A stretch of 64,000 nucleotides of DNA from Prevotella sp. (GTDB lineage: Bacteria > Bacteroidota > Bacteroidia > Bacteroidales > Bacteroidaceae): assembly GCA_017619445.1 (NCBI GenBank), contig JAFZSI010000040.1, forward strand, positions 89,233 to 153,232, given 5' to 3'. Positions 54,113 to 61,671 of this stretch are shown in pieces. Each line of letters starts with the position of its first letter. The stretch's first letter is position 1. The notes beneath the pieces are model-generated. The model did no database searches. It saw only the letters and a program-made list of their open reading frames with translations, and had not been told where the DNA came from. The position numbers were made by a program, and so were the translations under genes.

Positions 54113-55900
54113 ATGAAGATTGAAAACATGATAAACAATGCCGTAATCCAGGCTGTGAAGTCGCTTTACGGACAGGAAGTACCCGAGAAAATGGTACAGG
54201 TGCAGAAAACAAGAAGCGAGTTTGAGGGCAACCTCACGCTCGTGGTGTTTCCTTTTGTCAAGATGGCCCGAAAAAGCCCAGAACAGACGGCACAAGAAAT
54301 CGGCCAGTGGCTGACGGAGCACTGCGAGGCCGTGGAGCGTTTCAATGTGGTGAAAGGATTCCTGAACATGGTAATTGCTCCCAAAGCCTGGCTCAGCCTG
54401 TTGACCGACATTGACGGCAACGAGCACTACGGCATGAAGCAGGCTAAGGACGACAGCCCGCTGGTGATGATTGAATACTCCAGCCCCAATACCAACAAGC
54501 CGCTACACCTGGGGCACGTAAGGAATAACCTTTTAGGATGGGCTCTGGCTCAGATCATGCAGGCCAACGGCAACCGTGTGGTGAAGACCAACATCGTGAA
54601 CGACCGCGGCATCCACATCTGCAAATCGATGCTCGCCTGGCAGAAATACGGCAACGGCGAAACTCCCGAGACAAGCGGTAAAAAGGGCGACCACCTGATT
54701 GGCGACTACTACGTGGCATTCGACAAGCACTACCGCGAGGAAGTGAAAGAACTGGTGGCAGAGGGCATGGACGAGGAAAAGGCCAAGCAGGAGGCTCCGC
54801 TCATCAAGGAAGCCCACGAAATGCTGGTGAAATGGGAACAAAACGACCCCGAAGTGCGAGCCCTGTGGGAGAAAATGAACGCTTGGGTGTATGCTGGATT
54901 CGATGAGACCTACAAGAAAATGGGCGTGTCGTTCGACAAAATATACTACGAGAGCCAAACCTACCTCAAAGGCAAAGCCAAGGTGGAGGAAGGACTGACA
55001 AAGGGTCTGTTCGAGCGCCATGATGACGGAAGCGTATGGGCTGACCTCACCAACGAGGGACTCGACCAAAAGCTGCTGCTGCGCAGCGACGGCACCAGCG
55101 TCTATATGACCCAGGACATCGGCACAGCTGAGATGCGCTACGAGGACTACCCCATCGACAAGATGATTTACGTGGTTGGCAACGAGCAGAACTACCACTT
55201 CCAAGTGCTCTCAATACTCCTCGACCGCCTCGGCTTCAAGTGGGGCAAGGAACTCACTCACTTCAGCTATGGCATGGTGGAGCTACCCAACGGCAAGATG
55301 AAAAGCCGCGAGGGAACGGTGGTCGATGCCGACGACCTGATGCAACTCATGGTCGAGGATGCCTACCGCACCTCCATGGAATTAGGCAAGTTCGACGACA
55401 TGACCGAAGAGGAGCGCCGCGAGATTGCCCGCATCGTAGGCATGGGTGCCCTGAAGTACTTCATCCTGAAAGTGGATGCCCGCAAGAACATGCTCTTCAA
55501 CCCTGAGGAAAGCATCGACTTCAACGGAAACACAGGTCCGTTCATTCAATACACATACGCCCGCATCCGCAGCATTTTGCGCAAGGCCGAAGCCGCAGGA
55601 CTCAATACTTGCGTGCAAAATGGCGTCAACCTTAACGAGAAGGAAATCGAGCTCATTCAGAAGATGAGCGAGTTCGGGGCAGCTGTGGAGCAGGCCGGCA
55701 AAGACTATTCGCCAAGCGGCATCGCCAACTACTGCTACGAGCTGACTAAGCAGTTCAACCAGTTCTACCACGACTACAGCATCCTGGGTGCCGACACTGA
55801 GGAAGAAAAAGCCTTGCGCCTGCTCATTGCCAAGAATGTGGCCAAGACCATCAAAAACGCCATGAGCCTGCTCGGCATCGAAGTGCCCGAGAGAATGTAA
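54113..55900 (+). CDS. argS: Arginyl-tRNA synthetase
   Basis: A 595-residue class I aminoacyl-tRNA synthetase that charges tRNA-Arg. The N-terminal additional domain (INNAVIQAVKSLYGQ, FEGNLTLVVFPFVKMARKSP) precedes the catalytic core. That has the HIGH motif as SSPNTNKPLHLGHVRNNLLG and TNIVNDRGIHICKSM. Later come the KMSKS-region equivalent LPNGKMKSREGTVVDADDLM and the C-terminal anticodon-binding helices ending in SLLGIEVPERM. Length fits the family. Clear boundary between the xylan locus and housekeeping genes. Confidence 0.97.
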   Translation: MKIENMINNAVIQAVKSLYGQEVPEKMVQVQKTRSEFEGNLTLVVFPFVKMARKSPEQTAQEIGQWLTEHCEAVERFNVVKGFLNMVIAPKAWLSLLTDIDGNEHYGMKQAKDDSPLVMIEYSSPNTNKPLHLGHVRNNLLGWALAQIMQANGNRVVKTNIVNDRGIHICKSMLAWQKYGNGETPETSGKKGDHLIGDYYVAFDKHYREEVKELVAEGMDEEKAKQEAPLIKEAHEMLVKWEQNDPEVRALWEKMNAWVYAGFDETYKKMGVSFDKIYYESQTYLKGKAKVEEGLTKGLFERHDDGSVWADLTNEGLDQKLLLRSDGTSVYMTQDIGTAEMRYEDYPIDKMIYVVGNEQNYHFQVLSILLDRLGFKWGKELTHFSYGMVELPNGKMKSREGTVVDADDLMQLMVEDAYRTSMELGKFDDMTEEERREIARIVGMGALKYFILKVDARKNMLFNPEESIDFNGNTGPFIQYTYARIRSILRKAEAAGLNTCVQNGVNLNEKEIELIQKMSEFGAAVEQAGKDYSPSGIANYCYELTKQFNQFYHDYSILGADTEEEKALRLLIAKNVAKTIKNAMSLLGIEVPERM

Positions 55901-55956
55901 GTAATTGATAATTGAATATTAAGGAGTAAAGGAGTAAAGGAGTAAAGGAGAGAGAA

Positions 55957-56427
55957 TTGACAATTGACAATTTAAATCCCCCGGATTATCGCAACGACAC
56001 CGTGCTGCCCTTGCCCCTTGAGGTAAAGGCAGACGCATGGGCTGTGGATGCTGCTTGCAGCGGCAATCCAGGGCCGATGGAGTATCAGGCCATCGACTTG
56101 CAGACCGGCTACCGCGTATTCCATTTCGGGCCTATGCGCGGCACCAACAACATCGGGGAGTTTCTGGCCATCGTCCATGCACTGGCGTTAGCATGGCAAC
56201 AAGGCCTGCCGGGTAAAACCATCTACAGCGATTCCTACAACGCCATCCTATGGGTAAAAAAACGCAAGTGTAAAACAAAACTCGAGCGCACACCCGACAC
56301 CGAACCACTCTTTCAAATTATTGCCCGTGCCGAGCGATGGCTGCAAACCCATGACTATCACAACCCCATCATCAAGTGGGAAACCAATAAATGGGGCGAA
56401 GTACCCGCCGATTTCGGAAGAAAGTGA
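55957..56427 (+). CDS. Ribonuclease H-like protein (RNase HI fold)
   Basis: About 156 residues. RNase H motifs: WAVDAACSGNPGPMEYQ (first Asp), MRGTNNIGEFLAIVHAL (Glu), KTIYSDSYNAILWVKKR (second Asp), and WGEVPADFGRK (last Asp). It would remove RNA from RNA-DNA hybrids. The only early start is TTG 55957, inside the dispersed filler AATTGACAATTGACAATTT. A run of four GGAGTAAA units precedes it (55922-55948). So either the start is repeat-derived, or the protein begins at an internal codon nearer WAVDAACSG. 56 nt after argS. Confidence 0.85.
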   Translation: MTIDNLNPPDYRNDTVLPLPLEVKADAWAVDAACSGNPGPMEYQAIDLQTGYRVFHFGPMRGTNNIGEFLAIVHALALAWQQGLPGKTIYSDSYNAILWVKKRKCKTKLERTPDTEPLFQIIARAERWLQTHDYHNPIIKWETNKWGEVPADFGRK

Positions 56428-56439
56428 TAAGGAATTTAC

Positions 56440-56515
56440 AATTGGACGATTTACTATTTACGATTTACTATTTACAATTTACTATTTACAATATACAATT
56501 TACAATTTAACGTTC
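56440..56515. repeat. ATTTACTATTTAC filler repeats
   Basis: Seven variants of (A)CAATTTAC/ACTATTTAC in a row after the RNase H gene. Same type as 59341-59494. No gene. Confidence 0.7.
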
Positions 56516-56547
56516 AGATAAACGTTAGACAGGACATCAGTAAATCA

Positions 56548-56706
56548 CTAATAATCTTCCAAATAGCCTTTGGTGAACATGTCATAGGCCAGTGCTTCCA
56601 GTTCCGGGAGTTTCATCAGGCTTACGGCATGTTCTATTTTCTGTATGAGCATCTCGCGTTTGTAGTCGTCAGTATCGCTCAGACGCGAGTCAAATCTGTT
56701 GTTCAT
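56548..56706 (-). CDS. 52-residue acidic helical protein downstream of ribD
   Basis: ATG 56706 to TAG 56548: MNNRFDSRLSDTDDYKREML, then IQKIEHAVSLMKLPELEALA and YDMFTKGYLEDY. Two predicted helices, soluble, no known motif. It starts 31 nt after the ribD stop on the same strand, so probably co-transcribed. Length, composition and the ordered heptads suggest a real gene, but I know no function. Confidence 0.65.
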   Translation of the reverse strand: MNNRFDSRLSDTDDYKREMLIQKIEHAVSLMKLPELEALAYDMFTKGYLEDY

Positions 56707-56737
56707 AGGTGTTAATAATCAAGAATTATCAATTGTC

Positions 56738-57754
56738 TTAGATTCTCTGATAAGTAACAATGGTATTGCCGTCGTAGTGCTCAGTGGTTTTCACCTTTGC
56801 ATTGGCAGGCAGCAGCGGTGCACGCGTGCCGCCGGTGACGGTTATGGTGCCCGTTTCCACACGTATCTCGTCCCACAAGTCGTCATCAAGAAAGCGTTGC
56901 AGGGTGTAGGCACCTCCCTCCACAATGAGCGACTGCACGTTTTGCGTATAAAGGCTGTGCAGGTTGAGCGGATGCTGATGGTCAACAACCAGTCGCTTAG
57001 GATTCGGTCCGTGCCAGTGGCGGACAGTGAGCAGCGGGTGCTCGCGCTCGTCTGTGACACGCCCGATGAGGATGGCATCCTCCTCAGCGCGCAATTTGTG
57101 GCCGAGCATCTGGGTGAACGGTGTCGAGATGGCCACGGGACGGAAATTATCATCAAGAAAACCGTTGGCCGTCTGCGCCCATTTCAGGATGATATAAGGC
57201 CGCTGACTGCGATGGAAGGTAAAGAAACGTTTGTTGAGTTCCTCGCACTCCTGCCGCAGCACGCCCACGGTGACCTCAATGCCGGCGTCGCGCAGCTTGC
57301 GGATGCCACGGCCCTGCACCTGCGCGAACGGATCGATGCTTCCCACCACCACACGCCTGACACCCTTGCTTACAATCAGGTCGGCGCAGGGCGGTGTCTT
57401 GCCATAATGGGCGCAAGGCTCTAACGACACGTAGATGGTGGCCTCCTTCAGCAGCGGCTCGTCTTCCCTGCTCACCGACAAAAAGGCGTTCACCTCGGCA
57501 TGTGCCTCACCACAACGCGCATGATAGCCCTCGCCGATGATTCTCCACCCTTCATTCTCAACTCCTTCCCAACTTCTCTCCTCTCTCCTCTCTCCTCTCG
57601 CCTCTCTCTCTCCTCTTGGCACCACAATCACCGCCCCCACCATGGGGTTCGGCTTAGCGTTTTGCTGTCCGTTGCGGGCCAGTTGCAAACAGCGGCGCAT
57701 AAACATTTCGTCAATCACCTGCTGGCTGGTTTTATTGTCTTCCGTTTGGTTCAT
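56738..57754 (-). CDS. ribD: Riboflavin biosynthesis deaminase/reductase RibD with a purine-rich insertion
   Basis: A 338-residue bifunctional enzyme; ATG 57754 (MNQTEDNKTSQQVIDEMFMR) is the natural start, as the longer frame runs into the divergent promoter. The deaminase half has NAKPNPMVGAVIV, CGEAHAEVNAF (zinc His and catalytic Glu) and YVSLEPCAHYGKTPPCADLI (zinc Cys). The reductase half has FHRSQRPYIILKWAQTANGF and SLIVEGGAYTLQRF. Between VGAVIV and IIGEGYH, where the family has three or four residues, this protein has ~25 extra (about 46-70: VPRGEREARGERREERS...), encoded by GAGAGGA repeats. They replace the loop before the zinc site, yet the frame and all motifs are intact. Confidence 0.93.
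   Translation of the reverse strand: MNQTEDNKTSQQVIDEMFMRRCLQLARNGQQNAKPNPMVGAVIVVPRGEREARGERREERSWEGVENEGWRIIGEGYHARCGEAHAEVNAFLSVSREDEPLLKEATIYVSLEPCAHYGKTPPCADLIVSKGVRRVVVGSIDPFAQVQGRGIRKLRDAGIEVTVGVLRQECEELNKRFFTFHRSQRPYIILKWAQTANGFLDDNFRPVAISTPFTQMLGHKLRAEEDAILIGRVTDEREHPLLTVRHWHGPNPKRLVVDHQHPLNLHSLYTQNVQSLIVEGGAYTLQRFLDDDLWDEIRVETGTITVTGGTRAPLLPANAKVKTTEHYDGNTIVTYQRI
57541..57620. repeat. CT-rich (GAGAGGA) repeat inside ribD
   Basis: TCTCTCCTCTCTCCTCTCTC, then CTCTCGCCTCTCTCTCTCCT. The same tract occurs between genes at 4266-4285 and in shorter form at 7480-7496. It encodes an Arg/Glu-rich loop of about 25 residues. Confidence 0.82.
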
Positions 57755-57841
57755 GCTCGCAAAAATACAGAAAAAAGCGTGTAGGGCAAAGAAAAAACAT
57801 AAAAAAATAAAACAAGTGGCAACAGTTTGAATAATTTCTCC

Positions 57842-57849
57842 TATATTTG
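57842..57849 (+). promoter_or_regulatory. Candidate -7 box for the repeat protein
   Basis: TATATTTG, matching TAnnTTTG, 40 nt before the ATG at 57889. The nearest TTTG upstream is only 12 nt away, too close to be the -33 box. Confidence 0.45.
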
Positions 57850-57888
57850 CACCAATAAACAATAAACATTTTAAACAATTCCATAGAA

Positions 57889-58308
57889 ATGAGAAAATAC
57901 GCATTCACACTGGCATTCATCATCGGCATGTTGATGTTTGCATTGCCAACAGAGGCCCAGACGCTGCGCAACGGCAGCGGCTCGGCTGTAGGAAAAGTTG
58001 AGAGCGACGGCACCGTGCGCAACAGCAGCGGCAGCCGCATCGGTAAGTTTGAGAGCGACGGCACCGTGCGCAACAGCAGCGGCAGCCGCATCGGCAAGAT
58101 TGAGAGCGACGGCACCGTGCGCAACGGCAGCGGCAGCAGCATCGGCAAGGTTGAGAGCGACGGCACCGTGCGCAACAGCAGCGGCAGCCGCATCGGCAAG
58201 GTTGAGAGTGACGGCACCGTGCGCAACGGCAACGGCAGCAGCATCGGCAAGGCTGAGGGTGTGAACCGCAAACATGCCGCGGCTTGTTTCTTCTTCTTTT
58301 TCAACTAA
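57889..58308 (+). CDS. Secreted 5-fold beta-flower-type repeat protein
   Basis: A 139-residue protein: signal peptide MRKYAFTLAFIIGMLMFALP, then near-identical 17-residue units of the form ESDGTVRNSSGSRIGKV (five, plus a partial first). It ends in a short tail with HAAACFFFFFN. The 51-nt DNA units are almost identical, so copy number could change by slippage. Small exported proteins with this DGTVRN...IG pattern are known in Bacteroidota as 5-fold beta-flower proteins; their role is not known to me. It is divergent from ribD and 72 nt before prmC. Confidence 0.85.
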   Translation: MRKYAFTLAFIIGMLMFALPTEAQTLRNGSGSAVGKVESDGTVRNSSGSRIGKFESDGTVRNSSGSRIGKIESDGTVRNGSGSSIGKVESDGTVRNSSGSRIGKVESDGTVRNGNGSSIGKAEGVNRKHAAACFFFFFN

Positions 58309-58312
58309 ACTA

Positions 58313-58370
58313 GTATTTCTAGAACATCTAGAGCATCTAGAAAATCTAGAATATCTAGCCCATCCAGAAA
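58313..58370. repeat. TCTAGA-rich spacer before prmC
   Basis: Seven CTAG tetramers at ~9-nt spacing (ATCTAGAGC, ATCTAGAAA, ATCTAGAAT units). CTAG is normally rare in bacterial DNA. It shares the TCTAGA word with the palindromic family but not its flanks. Confidence 0.7.
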
Positions 58371-58380
58371 AAGACCCATC

Positions 58381-59334
58381 ATGATTTACCACGACTTCTG
58401 GCAACAACTGACCAGCACATACGAAACGGGCGAGGCGAAAGCCGTCGCCCGTTATGTTTTTGAGCATTGTTTCGGTCTTACCATGGCCGACCTGCTGTGC
58501 GGCAAGGACAGCCTGTTGACCGAAAGCGAGCAAGCGCGTCTGCAAGCACTCTGCCAGCGGTTGCTGACGGGGGAACCTGTGCAGTATGTCACGGGCGTGG
58601 CAGAGTTTGGCCCGCTGTTGCTGCATGTAGAGCCAGGAGTATTGATTCCCAGACCAGAAACCTACGAGCTGTGCCAGTGGGTGAAGAATGATTCTCGGAG
58701 GTACGGGGGTACGGAGATACGGGGGTACGAGAACAGTTTTTCTAATGGAGACTCAAGTGCGAATGCAAATCTCGTACCTCAGCACCTCCGTACCCCCGTA
58801 CCCCCGGGAAACGCCCCGAAGATTCTTGACATCGGCACGGGCAGCGGCTGCATCGCCATCACACTGGCCCAAACCTACCATTCGGTCACAGCCTGGGACA
58901 TCAGCGACGAGGCCCTGCGCATTGCAGCAAAGAATGCGGAAACCACCGGCGTCAGCGTCACCTTCGAAAAGCACGACATCCTCACCAGCCTTTCTCCCCA
59001 AATCTCAACCCTCAACCCCCGCTGGGACATCATCGTGAGCAACCCGCCCTACATCTGCCGCAACGAACAGCACGCGATGGAACAAAACGTGCTGGCATTT
59101 GAGCCCCATTTGGCCCTCTTTGTTCCCGACGACGACCCACTGCTCTTCTACCGCGCCATTGCCCGCTACGCCAAACACGCCCTCAACCCCGGCGGTCGTA
59201 TGTATTTTGAAATCAACCCACTCTATCACACTGAGCTTTTGCAATTGCTCGCCACCGAAGGCTTCACCGCCATCACCTCGCGCCGCGACCAGTTCGGAAA
59301 AACCCGTTTCGTCAGAGCTTCAACTGGTAATTGA
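58381..59334 (+). CDS. prmC: Release-factor glutamine N5-methyltransferase PrmC with an in-frame repeat insertion
   Basis: A 317-residue enzyme that methylates the GGQ glutamine of peptide-chain release factors. The N-terminal helical domain ends with GVLIPRPETYELCQWVK. The SAM site is ILDIGTGSGCIAI (~148-160) and the catalytic NPPY motif is IIVSNPPYI (NPPY 221-224). Normally some 10-15 residues join RPETxEL and the SAM strand. Here residues ~105-143 (RRYGGTEIRGYENSF ... LRTPVPPG) are extra and are encoded by the palindromic element 58697-58805. A smaller extra PQISTLNP (~206-213) is also made of repeat-like CAAATCTCAACCCTCAAC. The frame is intact, so this essential-type enzyme presumably tolerates both. 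Confidence 0.94.
   Translation: MIYHDFWQQLTSTYETGEAKAVARYVFEHCFGLTMADLLCGKDSLLTESEQARLQALCQRLLTGEPVQYVTGVAEFGPLLLHVEPGVLIPRPETYELCQWVKNDSRRYGGTEIRGYENSFSNGDSSANANLVPQHLRTPVPPGNAPKILDIGTGSGCIAITLAQTYHSVTAWDISDEALRIAAKNAETTGVSVTFEKHDILTSLSPQISTLNPRWDIIVSNPPYICRNEQHAMEQNVLAFEPHLALFVPDDDPLLFYRAIARYAKHALNPGGRMYFEINPLYHTELLQLLATEGFTAITSRRDQFGKTRFVRASTGN
58697..58805. repeat. Palindromic element with 35-nt terminal inverted repeats inside prmC
   Basis: Left arm 58697-58731 and right arm 58771-58805 are inverted copies; 30 of 35 positions match by eye. Each arm is built from GTACGGGGGTACGGAG units. A 39-nt core lies between. One isolated arm is at 49890-49925. Same architecture and size as the unrelated-sequence element in GH97. 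Confidence 0.88.
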
Positions 59335-59340
59335 CAATTG

Positions 59341-59494
59341 TAAATAGTAAATAGTAAATCCGTAAACAGTAAATCCGTAAATTGTAAATAGTAAATCCGT
59401 AAATAGTAAATCCGTAAATAGTAAATCCGTAAATAGTAAATCCGTAAATAGTAAATCCGTAAATAGTAAATAGTAAATCAGTAAATAGTAAATA
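59341..59494. repeat. 15-bp tandem repeat AGTAAATCCGTAAAT, about ten copies
   Basis: Units of AGTAAATCCGTAAAT with variants (AGTAAATAGTAAAT, AGTAAACAGTAAAT) fill the gap between prmC and recX and end 6 nt before the recX start codon. No unique spacers, so not CRISPR. Confidence 0.88.
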
Positions 59495-59499
59495 ATAAA

Positions 59500-59964
59500 G
59501 TGTCTGAAAAAGAAATACTCCAAAAGCTCACCGCCCTGTGCGCACGAGGCGAGCACTGCCAGTACGAAATGCTGGAGAAGATGAAGCGCTGGCAGGTTGA
59601 CGAGGCCACGCAGGCCAACGTCATGGCCTACCTGACCGAACACCGCTACATTGACGATGAGCGCTACGCCCGCGCTTACGTCAACGACAAAATAAAATAC
59701 AACCATTGGGGACGCCGAAAGGTGGAGCAGGGCCTCTGGTCGAAGCACATCAGCGACAACATCCGACAGCAGGTGCTCGACGAAATCGACGACAGCCTCT
59801 ATCTCAGCGTCCTCCGCCCCCTGCTCCAGCAGAAACGGCGCACCACGCGCGCTGCCACCGACTACGAGCTGAACCAGAAACTGCTGAAGTTTGCCCTCTC
59901 GCGCGGTTTCACCTACGACATCATCCGCCAGTGCATAGACGCACCATTGGACTGTGAACTGTGA
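59500..59964 (+). CDS. recX: Regulatory protein RecX
   Basis: A 154-residue modulator of the RecA filament. GTG 59500 starts SEKEILQKLTALCARGEHCQ. Three RecX repeats are seen: LTALCARGEHCQYEMLEKM, VMAYLTEHRYIDDERYARAY with KIKYNHWGRRKVEQGLWSK, and LLKFALSRGFTYDIIRQCI. The start lies right at the end of the 15-bp repeat array. The last residues (APLDCEL) are encoded by TGTGAACTGTGAAC-type repeat, so both ends seem shaped by repeats. Confidence 0.9.
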   Translation: MSEKEILQKLTALCARGEHCQYEMLEKMKRWQVDEATQANVMAYLTEHRYIDDERYARAYVNDKIKYNHWGRRKVEQGLWSKHISDNIRQQVLDEIDDSLYLSVLRPLLQQKRRTTRAATDYELNQKLLKFALSRGFTYDIIRQCIDAPLDCEL

Positions 59965-59990
59965 ACTTTTTTCATTGAACTTTGAGCTCC

Positions 59991-60689
59991 ATGCCCATCA
60001 GCCTGTTTTCGCGCCTGCTCGACCTCATATCGCCCCGCCGCTGTCCGGTTTGCGGACATCGCCTGCAGATTCAGGAAGAAACGCTCTGCGCATCGTGCAA
60101 CCTCCACCTGCCGCGCACTTATTATTGCCGCGATGCCTACGACAATGAGATGGCGCAGCGCTTTTGGGGTCTGCTGCCCATCGAACGCGCGGCGGCATGG
60201 ATATTCTACACACCCAAAGCCGAATCCACACACTTCATCCACCAGCTGAAATACGCCAACCATCCGGAAATTGGTCTGCAAACGGGCCGCATGGCCGCAG
60301 AGGAAATGGCCGCCGAAGGATTCTTCGAGGGCATCGACTGCATCGTGCCCGTGCCCCTCGCACCGCAGCGCGAGCGCGAACGCGGTTATAACCAGAGCCT
60401 GATGATTGCCCGCGGCATTGCAGAAGCAACAGGCATACGCATTGAGCGCAAAGCCGTCAGGCGCGTCTCCTACGGCGGTAGCCAGACGCAGAAAGGCAAA
60501 TGGGAACGTCAGGAGAACGTGGCCAACGCCTTCCAGCTGCGCAACGCCCGCCGCGTCAGCGGCAAGCACGTCCTCATTGTCGATGACGTGGTCACCACCG
60601 GCGCCACCGCCATTGCCTGCGGCAGTCAGATTGTCAAGGCCGGCAATGTGCGCATCAGCATCTTCAGCCTCGGCTACAGCAAAGGATAA
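59991..60689 (+). CDS. ComF-family phosphoribosyltransferase-like protein
   Basis: A 232-residue protein; ATG 59991 chosen over TTG 59982. Double zinc-ribbon start CPVCGHRLQIQEETLCASC, then IDCIVPVPLAPQRERERGYN and the phosphoribosyl-pyrophosphate loop VLIVDDVVTTGATA. ComF proteins take part in DNA uptake in naturally competent bacteria; in Bacteroidota the role is unproven. 26 nt after recX, probably the same transcript. TTCATTGAACTTTGAG filler lies between. Confidence 0.9.
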   Translation: MPISLFSRLLDLISPRRCPVCGHRLQIQEETLCASCNLHLPRTYYCRDAYDNEMAQRFWGLLPIERAAAWIFYTPKAESTHFIHQLKYANHPEIGLQTGRMAAEEMAAEGFFEGIDCIVPVPLAPQRERERGYNQSLMIARGIAEATGIRIERKAVRRVSYGGSQTQKGKWERQENVANAFQLRNARRVSGKHVLIVDDVVTTGATAIACGSQIVKAGNVRISIFSLGYSKG

Positions 60690-60739
60690 CTCCCACCCTT
60701 CTGTTTCCCCTCTGCGCACAAGGAATTGTTCCCATCATA

Positions 60740-61030
60740 TTATGCTTTATAATCCCAATGTTTCAGTTTACGATTACAAAGCATAAGTTTACGATTACAA
60801 AGTTTAGGTTTATGACAAAATTCTCTAGAAAATTTAGATAAAAACTTCACGTTCGGCAAAGAAAACAAGCTTTCTGTGTGCTCACTTACTCAGTTTTTTG
60901 AACGTAAAGCATTGCTTTGCAAAACTCACTCTATACTTTGTATTTCTAAAGTGGCACTCTACGGACACAAAGTGGCACTTTACGGACACAAAGAGCCACT
61001 CTATGTATGAATTTTCTAGAAAATCTACAC
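60740..61030. repeat. TTTTCTAGAAAA-core repeats, copies 6 and 7, with argS-type upstream repeat
   Basis: TTTACGATTACAAAGCATAA, TTTACGATTACAAAGTTTAG, then AAAATTCTCTAGAAAATTTA (60818-60837). 60843-60898 copies the argS upstream region. CACAAAGTGGCACTTTACGG-type units follow. GAATTTTCTAGAAAATCT is at 61009-61026. Confidence 0.85.
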
Positions 61031-61077
61031 GTACACCTACGCAGTGCTTCCACAACGAGCAAGCTTACGAAATTAAA

Positions 61078-61371
61078 TATGAATATCGGCAATTGCACTA
61101 CCAACGCCCCAAAGGGGCAAAGAGCCATTAGCCCAGATATGATTATCGGCAATTGCACTGCCAACGCCCCAAAGGGGCAAAGAGCCATTAGCCCAGGGCA
61201 GCGCCCTGGGTTGATGGGCGGTCCGATGCCCGCCCTGAAAGGGCAAAAGCATTTCAGCTCCGATAGGGCTTTTGCCCTTACAGGGCGTTGATTGCTTACT
61301 ACTTCTACCCAGGGCGATGCCCTGGGCTGTGAGGTGCTGGCCTTTCTGGCCGCTGATGGTTCGATTGCGGA
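61078..61371. repeat. Compound GCCCCAAAGGGGC/CCAGGGC palindromic repeats
   Basis: ATCGGCAATTGCACTnCCAA with CGCCCCAAAGGGGCAAAGAG and CCATTAGCCCAG occurs twice in tandem (61084-61137, 61144-61197). Then palindromes GGGCAGCGCCC, GCCCTGAAAGGGC, GGGCTTTTGCCC and CCCAGGGCGATGCCCTGGG. This is the repeat type that yields spurious APKGQRAISPGQRPG peptides in Bacteroidota annotations; open frames here are not genes. Confidence 0.85.
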
Positions 61372-61434
61372 CAATCATAAACAAAGCATAACTATAGAAA
61401 CGTAATACACCCCTCCCAACACCCAACTTCACTA

Positions 61435-61572
61435 CTCCCTCCCTTGGGGAGGGTTGGGGTGGGTTCCTCCCAACACCCAACTTCACGACTCCCTCCCTTG
61501 GGGAGGGTTGGGGTGGGTCCTCCCAACACCCAACTTCACGACTCCCTCCCTTGGGGAGGGTTGGGGTGGGTT
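61435..61572. repeat. Three tandem copies of the CCCTCCCTTGGGGAGGG module
   Basis: Units starting at 61435, 61489 and 61542 (54 and 53 nt apart): CTCCCTCCCTTGGGGAGGGT, then TGGGGTGGGTTCCTCCCAAC and ACCCAACTTCAC. It is the arm of the element found inside the GH97 gene. The gap 60690-61671 is thus almost wholly repeats. Confidence 0.88.
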
Positions 61573-61643
61573 CTCTCTTTCCCACGTTACACACGGCAAA
61601 GTATTTAATACACCTAACCACCGCATTTCTCAAGAACATTCAT

Positions 61644-61651
61644 TATCTTTG
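61644..61651 (+). promoter_or_regulatory. Candidate -7 box of the TPR lipoprotein gene
   Basis: TATCTTTG, 20 nt before the first possible ATG (61672). No -33 TTTG at the right distance. Confidence 0.5.
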
Positions 61652-61671
61652 CAAGCAAAACGGCATCGTTA

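Noticed and set aside
59341-59494. 15-bp repeats upstream of recX as a CRISPR or iteron array
   Set aside because: No spacers, no replication gene nearby, and the same AT filler occurs in many gaps.
61073-61639. Long open frames with PQPSPREG/APKGQRAISPG peptides as genes
   Set aside because: They are translations of palindromic repeats, without start signals or family similarity.
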